From contig OX377206.1 in the NCBI GenBank assembly GCA_947396885.1, positions 51,257,631 to 51,321,630 on the forward strand: a stretch of DNA of 64,000 nt, written 5' to 3'. Source of the DNA: Heligmosomoides polygyrus polygyrus. Lineage: Eukaryota > Nematoda > Chromadorea > Rhabditida > Heligmosomidae. Made by a program: the position numbers and the translations under genes. Positions 41,901-53,254 of this stretch are shown piece by piece (the stretch's first letter is position 1; every line of letters starts with the position of its first letter). The notes under the pieces are model-generated. The model saw only the letters and a program-made list of their open reading frames with translations. It did no database searches and was not told where the DNA came from.

Positions 41901-44900
41901 CTGTCGTCTTTAGGAAATTCCTCAAGAACGAGCTTCACAATCCACATATCTCTCAACACCGTCAGACGTCACACTGAGACAGATCACTAGAAGGTTCGAA
42001 ACTACTATTTTGACAGGATAGCTATTTCGCGTGAGCTTGTATGGTTTTTATGTCTATCAGTTTCTTTGGCCACACAAGATAGTGTGACATGACTATCGTG
42101 TTCAGGTACTTCCTCAAGAACGACATCCGGGATCGACGTATCTGTAAACGCCGTCACTGAGAATCGGATCCTTAAACAGTAAAGTGCTCTCATTTTTGCG
42201 TGAAAATTCTTTGATTTCAGCTTTTCTATGGTGAATGTGTTTATCGGCTTCTTCGGTCACATGAGATAGTGTGACATGACTATCGTCTTTAGTAAGTGTG
42301 ACATGACTATCGTCTTTAGTACTTCCTCAAGAGGGACATCCGCAATCGAGGTATCTGAGAACATCGTCAGACATCAATCATAATCGGATCATTAAACAGT
42401 CAAGAGCTCTCATTTTTGCGGGACAATTCTTTGATTTTAGCTTGTTAATAGTGATTGTCTTTATCGATTTCTTCGGCAACATCACATGGTGTGACATGAC
42501 TGTCGTCTTTAAGAACTTCCTCAAGAACGAACTTCACAATCCACATATCTCTCAACACCGTCAGACGTCACACTGAGACAGATCACTAGAAGGATCGAAA
42601 CTACTATTTTGACAGGATAGCTATTTCGCGCGAGCTTGTATGGCTTTTATGTCTATCAGTTTCTTCGACCACACAAGATAGTGTGACATGACTATCGTGT
42701 TCAGGTACTTCCTCAAGAACGACATCCGGGATCGACGTCTCTGTAAACGCCGTCACTGAGAATCGTATCATTATCCAGTCAAGAGCTCTCACTTTTTGCG
42801 TGAAGATTCTTTGATTTCCGCTTCTTCATGTTGAATGTATTTATCGGTTTCTTCGGCCACACCGGATAGTGCAACATGACTATCGTCTTTAGTACTTCCT
42901 CAAGAACGACATCCGCAATCGAGGTATCTGTGAACACCGTCAGACGTCAATGAGAATCGGATCACTAAGCAGTCAAGAGCTCTCATCTTTCCGGGACAAT
43001 TCACTGATTTCAGTTTGGTAATGGTGACTGTCTTTATCGATTTCTTGGGCAACATCACATAGTGTGACATGACTGTCGTCTTTAGGAAATTCCTCAAGAA
43101 CGAGCTTCACAATCCACATATCTCTCAACACCGTCAGACGTCACACTGAGACAGATCACTAGAAGGTTCGAAACTACTATTTTGACAGGATAGCTATTTC
43201 GCGTGAGCTTGTATGGTTTTTATGTCTATCAGTTTCTTTGGCCACACAAGATAGTGTGACATGACTATCGTGTTCAGGTACTTCCTCAAGAACGACATCC
43301 GGGATCGACGTATCTGTAAACGCCGTCACTGAGAATCGGATCCTTAAACAGTAAAGTGCTCTCATTTTTGCGTGAAAATTCCTTGATTTCAGCTTTTTCA
43401 TGGTGAATGTGTTTTTCGGTTTCTTCCGCCACATTACATAGTGTGACATGACTATCGTGTTAAGGTGCTTCCCTCAAGAACGACATCCAAAATCGACATA
43501 TCTTTGAGCACAGTCAGACGTCAATGAGAATCGGATCCTTAAACAGTCAAGTGCTCTCATTTTTGCGTGAAAATTCTTTGATTTCAGCTTTTTCATGGTG
43601 AAGGTGTTTATCGGTTTTTTCGGTCACATGAGATAGTGTGACATGACTATCGTCTTTAGTACTTCCTCAAGAACGACATCCGCAATCGAGGTATCTGTGA
43701 ACACCGCCAGACGTCAATGAGAATCGGATCATTAAGCAGTCAAGAGCTCTCATCTTTCCGGGACAATTCACTGATTTCAGTTTGGTAATGGTGACTGTCT
43801 TTATCGGTTTCTTCGGCAACATCACAAAGTGTGACATGACTGTCGTCTTTAGGAACTTCCTCAAGAACGAGCTTCACAATCCACATATCTCTCAACACCG
43901 TCAGACGTCACACTGAGACAGATCACTAGAAGGATCGAAACTACTATTTTGACAGGATAGCTATTTCGCGCGAGCTTGTATGGCTTTTATGTCTATCAGT
44001 TTCTTCGACCACACAAGATAGTGTGACATGACTATCGTGTTCAGGTACTTCCTCAAGAACGACATCCGCAATCGAGGTATCTGTGAGCATCGTCAGACAT
44101 CAATCATAATCGGATAATTAAACAGTCAAGTGCTCTCATTTTTGCGTGAAAATTCTTTGATTTCAGCTTTTTCATGGTGAATGTGTTTATCGGCTTCTTC
44201 GGTCACATGAGATAGTGTGACATGACTATCGTCTTTAGTACTTCCTCAACAGCGACATCCGCAATCGAGGTATCTGTGAACATCGTCAGACATCAATCAT
44301 AATCGGATCATTAAACAGTCAAGTGCTCTCATTTTTGCGGGACAATTCTTTGATGTCAGCTTGTTCATGGTGATTGTGTTTATCGATTTCTTCGGCAACA
44401 GCACATAGTGTGACATGACTGTCCTCTTTAGGAACTTCCTCAAGAATGAGCTTCACAATCCACATATCTCTCAACACCGTCAGACGTCACACTGAGACAG
44501 ATCACTAGAAGGATCGAAACTACTATTTTGACAGGATAGCTATTTCGCGTGAGCTTGTATGGTTTTTATGTCTATCAGTTTCTTTGGCCACACAAGATAG
44601 TGTGACATGACTATCGTATTCAGGTACTTCCTCAAGAACGACATCCGGGATCGACGTATCTTTGAACACAGTCACCCGTCAATGAAAATCGGATCATTAG
44701 ACAGACAAGTGCTCTCATTTTTGCGTGACAATTCTTTGATTTCAGCTTGTTAATGGTGATTGTCTTTATCGATTTCTTCGGCAACATCACATAGTGTTAC
44801 ATGACTGTCGTCTTTAAGAACTTTCTCAGGAACGACATCCGCAATCGACGTATCTGTGAACACCGTCAGACATCAATCAGAATCGGATCATAAAACAGTC

Positions 44901-45450
44901 AAGAGCTTTCATTTTTGCGGGACAATTCTTTGATGTCAGCTTGTTCATGGTGATTGTGTTTATCGATTTCTTCGGCAACAGCACATAGTGTGACATGACT
45001 GTCCTCTTTAGGAACTTCCTCAAGAACGAGCTTCACAATCCACATATCTCTCAACACCGTCAGACGTCATACTGAGACAGATCACTAGAAGGATCGAAAC
45101 TACTATTTTGACAGGATAGCTATTTCGCGCGAGCTTGTATGGCTTTTATGTCTATCAGTTTCTTCGGCCACACAAGATAGTGTGACATGACTATCGTGTT
45201 CAGGTACTTCCTCAAGAACGACATCCGCAATCGAGGTATCTGTGAACATCGTCAGACATCAATCATAATCGGATCATTAAACAGTCAAGTGCTCTCATTT
45301 TTGCGTGAAAATTCTTTGATTTCAGCTTATTCATGGTGAATGTGTTTATCGGCTTCTTCGGTCACATGAGATAGTGTGACATGACTATCGTCTTTAGTAC
45401 TTCCTCAAGAGCGACATCCGCAATCGAGGTATCTGTGAACATCGTCTGAC
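35930..45450. repeat. 3.1-3.3-kb HOR, three tandem copies
   Basis: Three consecutive units begin near 35,930, 39,230 and 42,330. Homologous landmarks at 36,207 / 39,505 / 42,604, 36,780 / 40,078 / 43,177 and 37,270 / 40,568 / 43,667 give offsets of 3,298 then 3,099 bp, so the middle unit is about one monomer shorter. Unit-specific marks are TTCGACCACACAAG, GGTTCGAAACTAC in place of GGATCGAAACTAC, and AACAGCGACATCC (near 37,850, 39,010 and 44,249). The third unit follows the first, not the second, beyond about 44,110. Confidence 0.85.
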
Positions 45451-47345
45451 ATCAATCATAATCGGATCATTAAACAGTCAAGTGCTCTCATTTTTGCGTG
45501 AAAATTCTTTGATTTCAGCTTTTTCATGGTGAATGGGTTTATCGGCTTCTTCGGTCACATGAGATAGTGTGACATGACTATCGTCTTTAGTACTTCCTCA
45601 AGAGCGACATCCGCAATCGAGGTATCTGAGAACATCGTCAGACATCAATCATAATCGAATCATTAAACAGTCAAGAGCTCTCATTTTTGCGGGACAATTC
45701 TTGGATTTTAGCTTGTTAATAGTGATTGTCTTTATCGATTTCTTCGGCAACATCACATAGTGTGACATGACTGTCGTCTTTAAGAACTTCCTCAAGAACG
45801 AACTTCACAATCCACATATCTCTCAACACCGTCAGACGTCACACTGAGACAGATCACTAGAAGGATCGAAACTACTATTTTGACAGGATAGCTATTTCGC
45901 GCGAGCTTGTATGGCTTTTATGTCTATCAGTTTCTTCGACCACACAAGATAGTGTGACATGACTATCGTGTTCAGGTACTTCCTCAAGAACGACATCCGG
46001 GATCGACGTATCTTTGAACACAGTCACCCGTCAATGAAAATCGGATCATTAGACAGACAAGTGCTCTCATTTTTGCGTGACAATTCTTTGATTTCAGCTT
46101 GTTAATGGTGATTGTCTTTATCGATTTCTTCGGCAACATCACATAGTGTTACATGACTGTCGTCTTTAAGAACTTTCTCAGGAACGACATCCGCAATCGA
46201 CGTATCTGTGAACACCGTCAGACATCAATCAGAATCGGATCATAAAACAGTCAAGAGCTTTCATTTTTGCGGGACAATTCTTTGATGTCAGCTTGTTCAT
46301 GGTGATTGTGTTTATCGATTTCTTCGGCAACAGCACATAGTGTGACATGACTGTCCTCTTTAGGAACTTCCTCAAGAACGAGCTTCACAATCCACATATC
46401 TCTCAACACCGTCAGACGTCATACTGAGACAGATCACTAGAAGGATCGAAACTACTATTTTGACAGGATAGCTATTTCGCGCGAGCTTGTATGGCTTTTA
46501 TGTCTATCAGTTTCTTCGGCCACACAAGATAGTGTGACATGACTATCGTGTTCAGGTACTTCCTCAAGAACGACATCCGCAATCGAGGTATCTGTGAACA
46601 TCGTCAGACATCAATCATAATCGGATCATTAAACAGTCAAGTGCTCTCATTTTTGCGTGAAAATTCTTTGATTTCAGCTTATTCATGGTGAATGTGTTTA
46701 TCGGCTTCTTCGGTCACATGAGATAGTGTGACATGACTATCGTCTTTAGTACTTCCTCAAGAGCGACATCCGCAATCGAGGTATCTGTGAACATCGTCTG
46801 ACATCAATCATAATCGGATCATTAAACAGTCAAGTGCTCTCATTTTTGCGTGAAAATTCTTTGATTTCAGCTTTTTCATGGTGAATGGGTTTATCGGCTT
46901 CTTCGGTCACATGAGATAGTGTGACATGACTATCGTCTTTAGTACTTCCTCAAGAGCGACATCCGCAATCGAGGTATCTGAGAACATCGTCAGACATCAA
47001 TCATAATCGGATCATTAAACAGTCAAGAGCTCTCATTTTTGCGGGACAATTCTTGGATTTTAGCTTGTTAATAGTGATTGTCTTTATCGATTTCTTCGGC
47101 AACATCACATAGTGTGACATGACTGTCGTCTTTAAGAACTTCCTCAAGAACGAACTTCACAATCCACATATCTCTCAACACCGTCAGACGTCACACTGAG
47201 ACAGATCACTAGAAGGATCGAAACTACTATTTTGACAGGATAGCTATTTCGCGCGAGCTTGTATGGCTTTTATGTCTATCAGTTTCTTCGACCACACAAG
47301 ATAGTGTGACATGACTATCGTGTTCAGGTACTTCCTCAAGAACGA
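44641..47345. repeat. 1,352-bp tandem duplication
   Basis: The stretch from about 44,641 to 45,992 is repeated at 45,993-47,344 (GACATCCGGGATCGACG anchors at 44,641, 45,993 and 47,345; CGTCATACTGAG at about 45,066 and 46,418; GAATGGGTTTATCGG at about 45,532 and 46,884). One difference seen by eye is AATCGAATC near 45,658 versus AATCGGATC near 47,010. It overlaps the end of the third 3.1-kb unit, so it arose on top of that HOR. Confidence 0.88.
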
Positions 47346-48780
47346 CATCCGGGATCGACGTATCTGAAACGCCGTCACTGAGAATCGGATCATTATCCAG
47401 TCAAGCGCTCTCACTTTTTGCGTGAAGATTCTTTGATTTCCGCTTCTTCATGTTGAATGTATTTATCGGTTTCTTCGGCCACACCGGATAGTGCAACATG
47501 ACTATCGTGTTCAGGTACTTCCTCAAGAACGACATCCGGGATCGACGTATCTTTGAACACAGTCAGACGTCAATGAAAATCGGATCATTAGACAGACAAG
47601 TGCTCTCATTTTTGCGTGACAATTCTTTGATTTCAGCTTGTTAATGGTGATTGTCTTTATCGATTTCTTCGGCAACATCACATAGTGTTACATGACTGTC
47701 GTCTTTAAGAACTTTCTCAAGAACGACATCCGCAATCGACGTATCTGTGAACACCGTCAGACATCAATCAGAATCGGATCATAAAACAGTCAAGAGCTTT
47801 CATTTTTGCGGGACAATTCTTTGATTTCAGCTTGTTAATGGTGATTGTGTTTATCGGTTTCTTCGGCAACATCACATAGTGTGACATGACTATCGTCTTC
47901 AGGTATTTCCTCAAGAACAACCTCCGCAGTCGACGTATCTGTAAACACCGTCAGACTTCAATGAGAATCGGATTCTTAAACAGTCAAGAGCTCTCACTTT
48001 TTGCGTGAAGATTCTTTGATTTCCGCTTCTTCATGTTGAATGTATTTATCGGTTTCTTCGGCCACACCGGATAGTGCAACATGACTATCGTGTTCAGGTA
48101 CTTCCTCAAGAACGACATCCGGGATCGACGTATCTTTGAACACAGTCAGACGTCACTGAGAATCGGATCATTATCCAGTCAAGCGCTCTCACTTTTTGCG
48201 TGAAGATTCTTTGATTTCCGCTTCTTCATGGTGATTGTGTTTATCGGTTTCTTCAGCCACACCGGACAGTGTGACATGACTATCGTGTTCAAGTGCTTCC
48301 CACAAGAACGACATCCGAAGTCGACGCATCTGTGAACGCCGTCAGATGTCAATGAGAATCGGATCATTAACCAGTCAAGAGCTCTCATTTTTCCGGGACA
48401 ATTCATTGATTTCAGCTTGTTAATGGTGATTGTCCTTATCGATTTCTTCGGCAACATCACGTAGTATGACATGTCTGTCGTCTTTAGGAACTTCCTTAAG
48501 AACGACATCCGCAATCGATGTATCTGTGAACACCGTCAGACGTCGATGAGAATCGAATCGTTAAATAGTCAAGGGCTCTCATTTTCGCGTGACAATTCTT
48601 TGATGTCAGCTTGTTCATGGTGGTTGTGTTTATCGGTTTCTTCGGCAACATCACATAGTGTGACATGACTATCGTCTTCAGGTATTTCCTCAAGAACAAC
48701 CTCCGCAGTCGACGTATCTGTAAACACCGTCAGACTTCAATGAGAATCGGATTCTTAAACAGTCAAGAGCTCTCATTTTT
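47345..48780. repeat. Right-flank satellite monomers, increasingly divergent
   Basis: Monomers remain recognisable but collect private substitutions (CAGGTATTTCCTCAAGAACAACCTCCGCAGTCGACG, shown here as a variant of the core block). A segment of about 150 bp is shared between 47,838-47,990 and 48,618-48,775 at a 779-bp offset, about four monomers. HOR order is otherwise lost. Confidence 0.85.
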
Positions 48781-49040
48781 GCCGGAGAATTGTTTTTTGT
48801 CAGCTTGTTCATGGTGTTTATGTTTATAACTTGACATTGGTATTGTGTTATGATGGATCCTCAATGCATGCCTTTACAACACAATATCTTTCAACATCGC
48901 AGACGTCACAGTGAACGATATCACTAAAGGTTATGTGCTCTCATTTTTGCAGGATATTTCTTTAATGTAACTTGTTCATGGTTTTCATGTCTATCAGATT
49001 CTTCGATCTCACTGTTTTTTGTGACAGTACTCACCTTCAT
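48781..49040. repeat. Degenerate satellite edge
   Basis: The last traces of the satellite: AGCTCTCATTTTTGC, TCAGCTTGTTCATGGTG, CAACATCGCAGACGTCACAG, GTGCTCTCATTTTTGCAGG and TTTTCATGTCTATCAG occur in the expected order, separated by insertions and many substitutions. After about 49,040 no monomer similarity is visible. Degenerate monomers at an array boundary are what unequal-exchange models predict, because edges are homogenised least. Confidence 0.8.
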
Positions 49041-50914
49041 GTGGCCCCAAAAGGGCTGCCCTCATAAAGCTCACAATTGCTAAACTCTTTATCTTATATC
49101 AGAAAATCCTCTTTGAGCATTTACTTTCGCCAATATATTTGTCAGTACGACTTGACAACTTGGAGAACGCAACAACGGATTCATAATCAGCGGACGAAAT
49201 CTACTGAACACCACGTAATATATTCCACAATTTTCCAATTCCCCGAGAGGATAGACCATTTGATTTCGAGATTGGGATCCGAAAAGCTTAAGCGTCTGCG
49301 CCACCAGTGAGCAGGATCAGTGAGACCATAAGCTTGAAAAAGTGCTTTCAGTAAATGTGACAATGCATTTATAGTGCCATGAACCCACAGTTCATAATGC
49401 CGAGTCACCGTTCACTCACTAGAAACTGCTGCGCTGCGGAGTCGTGGCTCGGGGGCGACCTCCAGTCGGAGCGAAGAATTTCCCTCGCCCAGTCAACGCT
49501 GGGTAAGTGACCAACCAAGAGGCAAGGAAGAAAGCTGCGTTTTAATTCAAGTGATTCAATTAAGCTCAAGTTGGATTCCTCTTCACCACAGAGAACTCAA
49601 ACGAGCTCCTCACAGTTCTATTGCTTTATATGGTCGATTTGGTACTCTGTGGTTTAGCCTTAGTCCTACGGCTGATGGTGAATTGAAGTTGAGAAAATAA
49701 AAATATTGAAGGGCAAGTGTGAGGAAGCAGTAGAAACCATGGTCAAATTACATTGGAAAGTGATGCATCCCAAATATGTAGTTCAATGGGAGGTTACTCA
49801 CCAAGTATTTTGTTGGTGTTCTCGAAATCGAAACCAATTCTCCGGTCCGGTAAACGCTCTGCTCTGATGATAATCGCACACACACCATTGCTCTGCTTTT
49901 CATCTAAAAAAGCTTAAGCCTGAAGTAATCAGCTTTAGTCTCCCTCCCTCTTGAAGCGTCTCTGCTCTTTATAGCTCTTAGTAGGTCTAGATCGAAGTGG
50001 GATAACGAACGAATTATCAATATAAAATTTTCTCGATGACTACGCTCTTCGGCGACCCGCCTGCACATGTGATTATATACGATATGTACAATCAGGTGGC
50101 ATTCATCTAGATCGCAACATGAAGCCACACTGCGATATATCTTAAAACAGAATGGAATAATAATAACAGCCCCTATGTGCAGAAAAACAGCTCTAGGTTC
50201 TTGTGGGTCAGATATTCTACAAATTGAGTTTTCCTACCGTACGGCATAGTTTGCAAAAGTAACACAATCTGAATCCTAAGTGCGGTGATTCGGACAAAAT
50301 CGAGTGGAAATCGGATTATGCGCTCTTCACATGCCACATTAGTTTCTCCGTTCCAGACTGAAAATGTTACCCTAGACAATCGAACCTTACTGGCAAATTT
50401 CGGGTTGAATTCTTCGCTCGAGCGGCCCTCAGTGAGCTGGTTGCAAAACAACATTAACACTGCCCGTCAGGGGAGCCAAAATTCAGTTTTGTTTTGCCCA
50501 GTTTGGTACTGGTGCGATGCCTATCGCTGATCCGGCGGTGATTGTACGGACCGGTCTCCCAATCTGCTTGGCGTCTGGTGTACTCGCCACACCTCGGAGT
50601 CAGAGTCAAGCAAGAGGTTCGAGAATTGAGGGGGTTTGTACTGAAACTGCGTTTTATGAGAGGCAAGGGGGGATACTCGTTCTCTGCTTTGGCAGATAAT
50701 TGTCCCGTAATTTTTTTCATATTTTTAGTGGTGTTTGTATCTCACAATAAATTGTTCTTTCCAGGTGTGCCTTCGACACTGAAAAGCTGAAGAAGACTCA
50801 CTGAAGAGGGCACTTGTGACAACCATATTATGAGTTCAAAATTTTTAAAGTTTTGAACAGTGATTGTTCTTTATTTCTTCAGTTTTTTCTCTTGTTGCTC
50901 TGTCTGGCTTCTAT
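49041..50914. other. Low-copy-looking DNA, no recognised gene
   Basis: Open frames here are short (under 100 codons), overlap on both strands and match nothing I recognise. A good 5' splice-site-like string, GGGTAAGTGA, lies at about 49,501-49,510, and an acceptor-like TTCTTTCCAG ends at 50,764, both on the plus strand. No coding continuity connects them, so I do not call a gene. The frame on the minus strand at 50,173-50,720 is moderately long but broken by a stop. Confidence 0.6.
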
Positions 50915-52218
50915 TCCTCAAAACCGCTTCCGTCTCTTCCACTATGATCTTCTGTACAGGACCGTGCGTAGGAGGGACGCAATGGATAGACGGATGGTCA
51001 AACTCTACTACTATGGAGATTTTATCGAAATACAATTGTCATGCCATCGTTCCGCAGCCCTTTTGCGGTTCGTTGGTAGATGGCCGTTCTCATCGCTGAC
51101 GTCCAAGAATTTATCGATGTCCTCAGTCTGATGATAGCGTGCTTTGGCAAGCCGGTAAAGATGTTGTTCGCCATCGCGCGACTCGAATTTCTCGTTCATA
51201 ATGAACAGCATCTGCAACGGCTACGGCCTTCTTAGTCGCTTTCTTTGTTACCTGGTACATATGCCAATTGTCCATCCACAATCTGGTCAGAAATGTGTAA
51301 TATCGCCTTTTCTGCTCCCGAACTTTTTCTCCAACCTCGTTAGTCTACATCCACGCCACGCTTGCTCCTCGATCTTGCGGCGTCCAGGCTTTTTTTTAAA
51401 GAGAAGTAGAATCTGCTGTGTTTCCCTTCAATCGCCATTGCTTGATTCTCGGTGGACCGCAACGCTCGACCTGCTTCAGCCTCGGAGGGGCGAACTTTAG
51501 AGTGCAGATCAGCAGGCGGCGACAGTTTCGTGCGGCATAACCTTCGCTCCTGTGATCACCCTTCGATCGCGTTGCTTAACAACGATGAGGTCGATCTGTG
51601 GTCTGGGAGTCACGGTTTCGAAATACGGTGCTCGCAATGATGAGGTAGGCTAGTCCGCATACTCAAGGATTCGCTCACCATCAGCGTTATCGTGCACCAT
51701 ACCCAAAACCACGGTGAAAGCTGTAACCATCTTTCGCAGCTCCAACTCGACCGTTTAGGCCACCTGCGACAAGGACAGCGTCTAGGGACCTCTGCTGTCT
51801 TCTCATTAAGCAGGGACCAGACCTCATCCCTAGCTCTCTCAAAGCAGCCTCACTACGATGCGTACGCAGAGAAAAAACAATACATGCGTTGTTCAGCAGC
51901 GACAGCGACCTTCATAGCTATCACTAAAACGTTCCACGTTTGTAATCGCTTCTCGGAAACGTTCGGAGACGATCACCCCAACACCGCTGGTAGTCCTTGA
52001 CTGCCGCATAGAATGGCCATAAAGCCTCGGCCTATGTCCTTCGAGTTTCAACAAGACCACCTCGTCTCCTGTTCCACAAATAAGTCGACTCGTCTTCGCT
52101 CCAGTGCTTCTGCCAACTCGCATGAGCGGCTCGTCAAAGCACCCACATTCAGCGCAGCTACGCCAGTCTTACTTACGCTACGGAACTTTTGGACAAGCTC
52201 AGTTGTCCCCGATGCCAT
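50915..52218 (-). pseudogene. LINE fragment: APE-type endonuclease and linker, decayed
   Basis: Read on the minus strand, this is the 5' part of a non-LTR retrotransposon polyprotein, cut off before the RT core. An ATG at 52,218 opens 56 codons with LNVGALTSRS and EQETRW (the endonuclease glutamate motif), ending in TGA at 52,048-52,050. The signal resumes in another frame as GVGVIVSERFREA (51,893-52,123 frame). It then reads AGGLNGRVGAAKDGY near 51,760, NADGERILEYAD, and IDLIVVKQRD near 51,590, and ends with ESRDGEQHLYRLAKAR (51,011-51,217 frame) and VEETEAVLR near 50,920. The usual AGDLN motif reads AGGLN, so the catalytic Asp is lost (codon 51,759-51,761). Several frameshifts and stops are present. 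The family match is from memory of hookworm-type LINEs and is strong in motif order. It is a dead copy. Confidence 0.85.
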
Positions 52219-53254
52219 CCTCGCTTCAGGAACCCTCGCATACTTATCACACTCACCGAGCTTTGCGAGTGCGCGTCGGTTTCCGCGGACGCCCTTGTAC
52301 TATCTCGATACTCACATAACGTCATCAACCATGTGATGTGATATGGGATCGCCATAGGCTAGCCTGTCCCAAGGGCTTGTCGCCTGTACTTGAATATCCG
52401 TGTTTACCTCAGTTTGCAGAAGTGCACAGTTTCCAATGGCACCACGTGGAGGAACGGATATCGCCACAATATCGCTACATTTCGCCCTATTACATAAAAA
52501 TTGGAGGTTTAATTATTAACGACAAGTTATGTGCTTTCCCTAGAAATTTTTTTGAAGCGCTCTTCAATGAGGGAATCGCAACCGACTATAGAAATATTTC
52601 TCTCGTCTGAATAATGCAACATCAGAGAATAAAATTGTACCCCATAAAATTTCAAGCTCTGCTTGACACAAAGTGAAAAAACCACGATCTATAAAATGAC
52701 TTTCTGTATGAACGAGGTCTCGATTTTACATCATTTGCCAACAACGAATAAGAACGTCCCAAGAAACGACATCTAATCACATAGAAGCCGTTATTTTTAG
52801 AACATGCTTTTTTAGGCATAAAATCCACATTTTTCTAGTAGTTGCAGCTATATAAATTTTTAGACGCTCCAAAAATTTCCGACTTCTGGCAGTTTAGGTG
52901 CGGCAACAGCCACGTTGAATCGACTTTGCAAATCTCTTCACCATTTTAAAAATTAGATAAAAAGCCTTTCTCAACACACAAAAATCGATTTCCCCAAAGG
53001 GACACTTATACGCGACGAGGGTTCGATTTTTGGCGCGAAAAACATTGAAGTGACTTCACAAAAATGGTCACAACTCGGTGAGTTTCTCGAACTGGGAAAT
53101 CTTGCTAGGTTTTCAAAAAGTAGATAGAAAGCCCTTTCTACCGCATAAAAGTCAATCTCCAAAAAGGAGCCTTCATGTGCGGCGGATAGAGTTTTTTTCT
53201 GCTTGATTTCGCCAAAATACTTACCGAAATCGAAGGAAATCGAAAATGTCGATA
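52219..53254. other. AT-rich intergenic stretch with a 167-bp degenerate direct repeat
   Basis: No gene recognised. Two imperfect direct copies spaced 167 bp are visible, about 52,940-53,050 and 53,107-53,215. They share TTAGATAAAAAGCC / GTAGATAGAAAGCC, AAAATCGATTTCCCCAAAGGG / AAAGTCAATCTCCAAAAAGG and a following GAGGGTTCGATTTTTGG / GATAGAGTTTTTTTCTG. Upstream, 52,500-52,930 is AT-rich without further structure that I can see. Confidence 0.55.

Larger units (their letters stand above)
1..48780. repeat. 193-bp satellite array with nested higher-order structure
   Basis: Continuous head-to-tail array, all monomers in one orientation as far as I can see. Recurrence of the anchor GTGTTTATCGG gives spacings of 193 bp (387, 580, 773, 966) and 220 bp (966 to 1186) where a 27-bp internal duplication is present; about 187 bp occurs in monomers with GTAAACGCCGTCACTGAG (4288 to 4475). 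At least three monomer classes are visible. Class A has TCACATGAGATAGTGTGACATG; class B has GCAACATCACATAGTGTGACATGGCTGTCG; class C carries TCACACTGAGACAGATCACTAGAAGG and GATAGCTATTTCGCG. A core around AGTGTGACATGACTATCG and CTTCCTCAAGAACGACATCC is kept in all of them. No gene, RNA or transposon interrupts the array. About 250 monomers are present, estimated from length. A role in heterochromatin or chromosome structure is inference only. Confidence 0.97.

Noticed and set aside
47470..47500. CENP-B-box-like string CTTCGGCCACACCGGAT in class C monomers
   Set aside because: It matches only about seven of nine fixed positions (A to C in the middle, CGGA for CGGG), is absent from most monomers, and nematodes of this type are expected to be holocentric.
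3779..48699. Dozens of minus-strand ORFs of 60-165 codons in the satellite as a gene family
   Set aside because: They repeat only because the DNA repeats. Monomer length is not a multiple of three, frames overlap each other, and starts and stops move with single substitutions. No splice or codon signal distinguishes one frame.
1..48780. CRISPR-like array
   Set aside because: The repeated unit has no alternating unique spacers. The whole 193 bp is repeated, and the genome is eukaryotic.
50454..50720. Minus-strand 88-codon frame near 50.5 kb as a gene
   Set aside because: Arg/Thr/Ser-rich translation with competing plus-strand frames, no recognised motif and no splice context.
52505..52522. 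SL1-like GGTTTAATTATTAACG
   Set aside because: It matches spliced-leader sequence only over its first ten or so bases. No donor site, Sm site or SL RNA fold follows.
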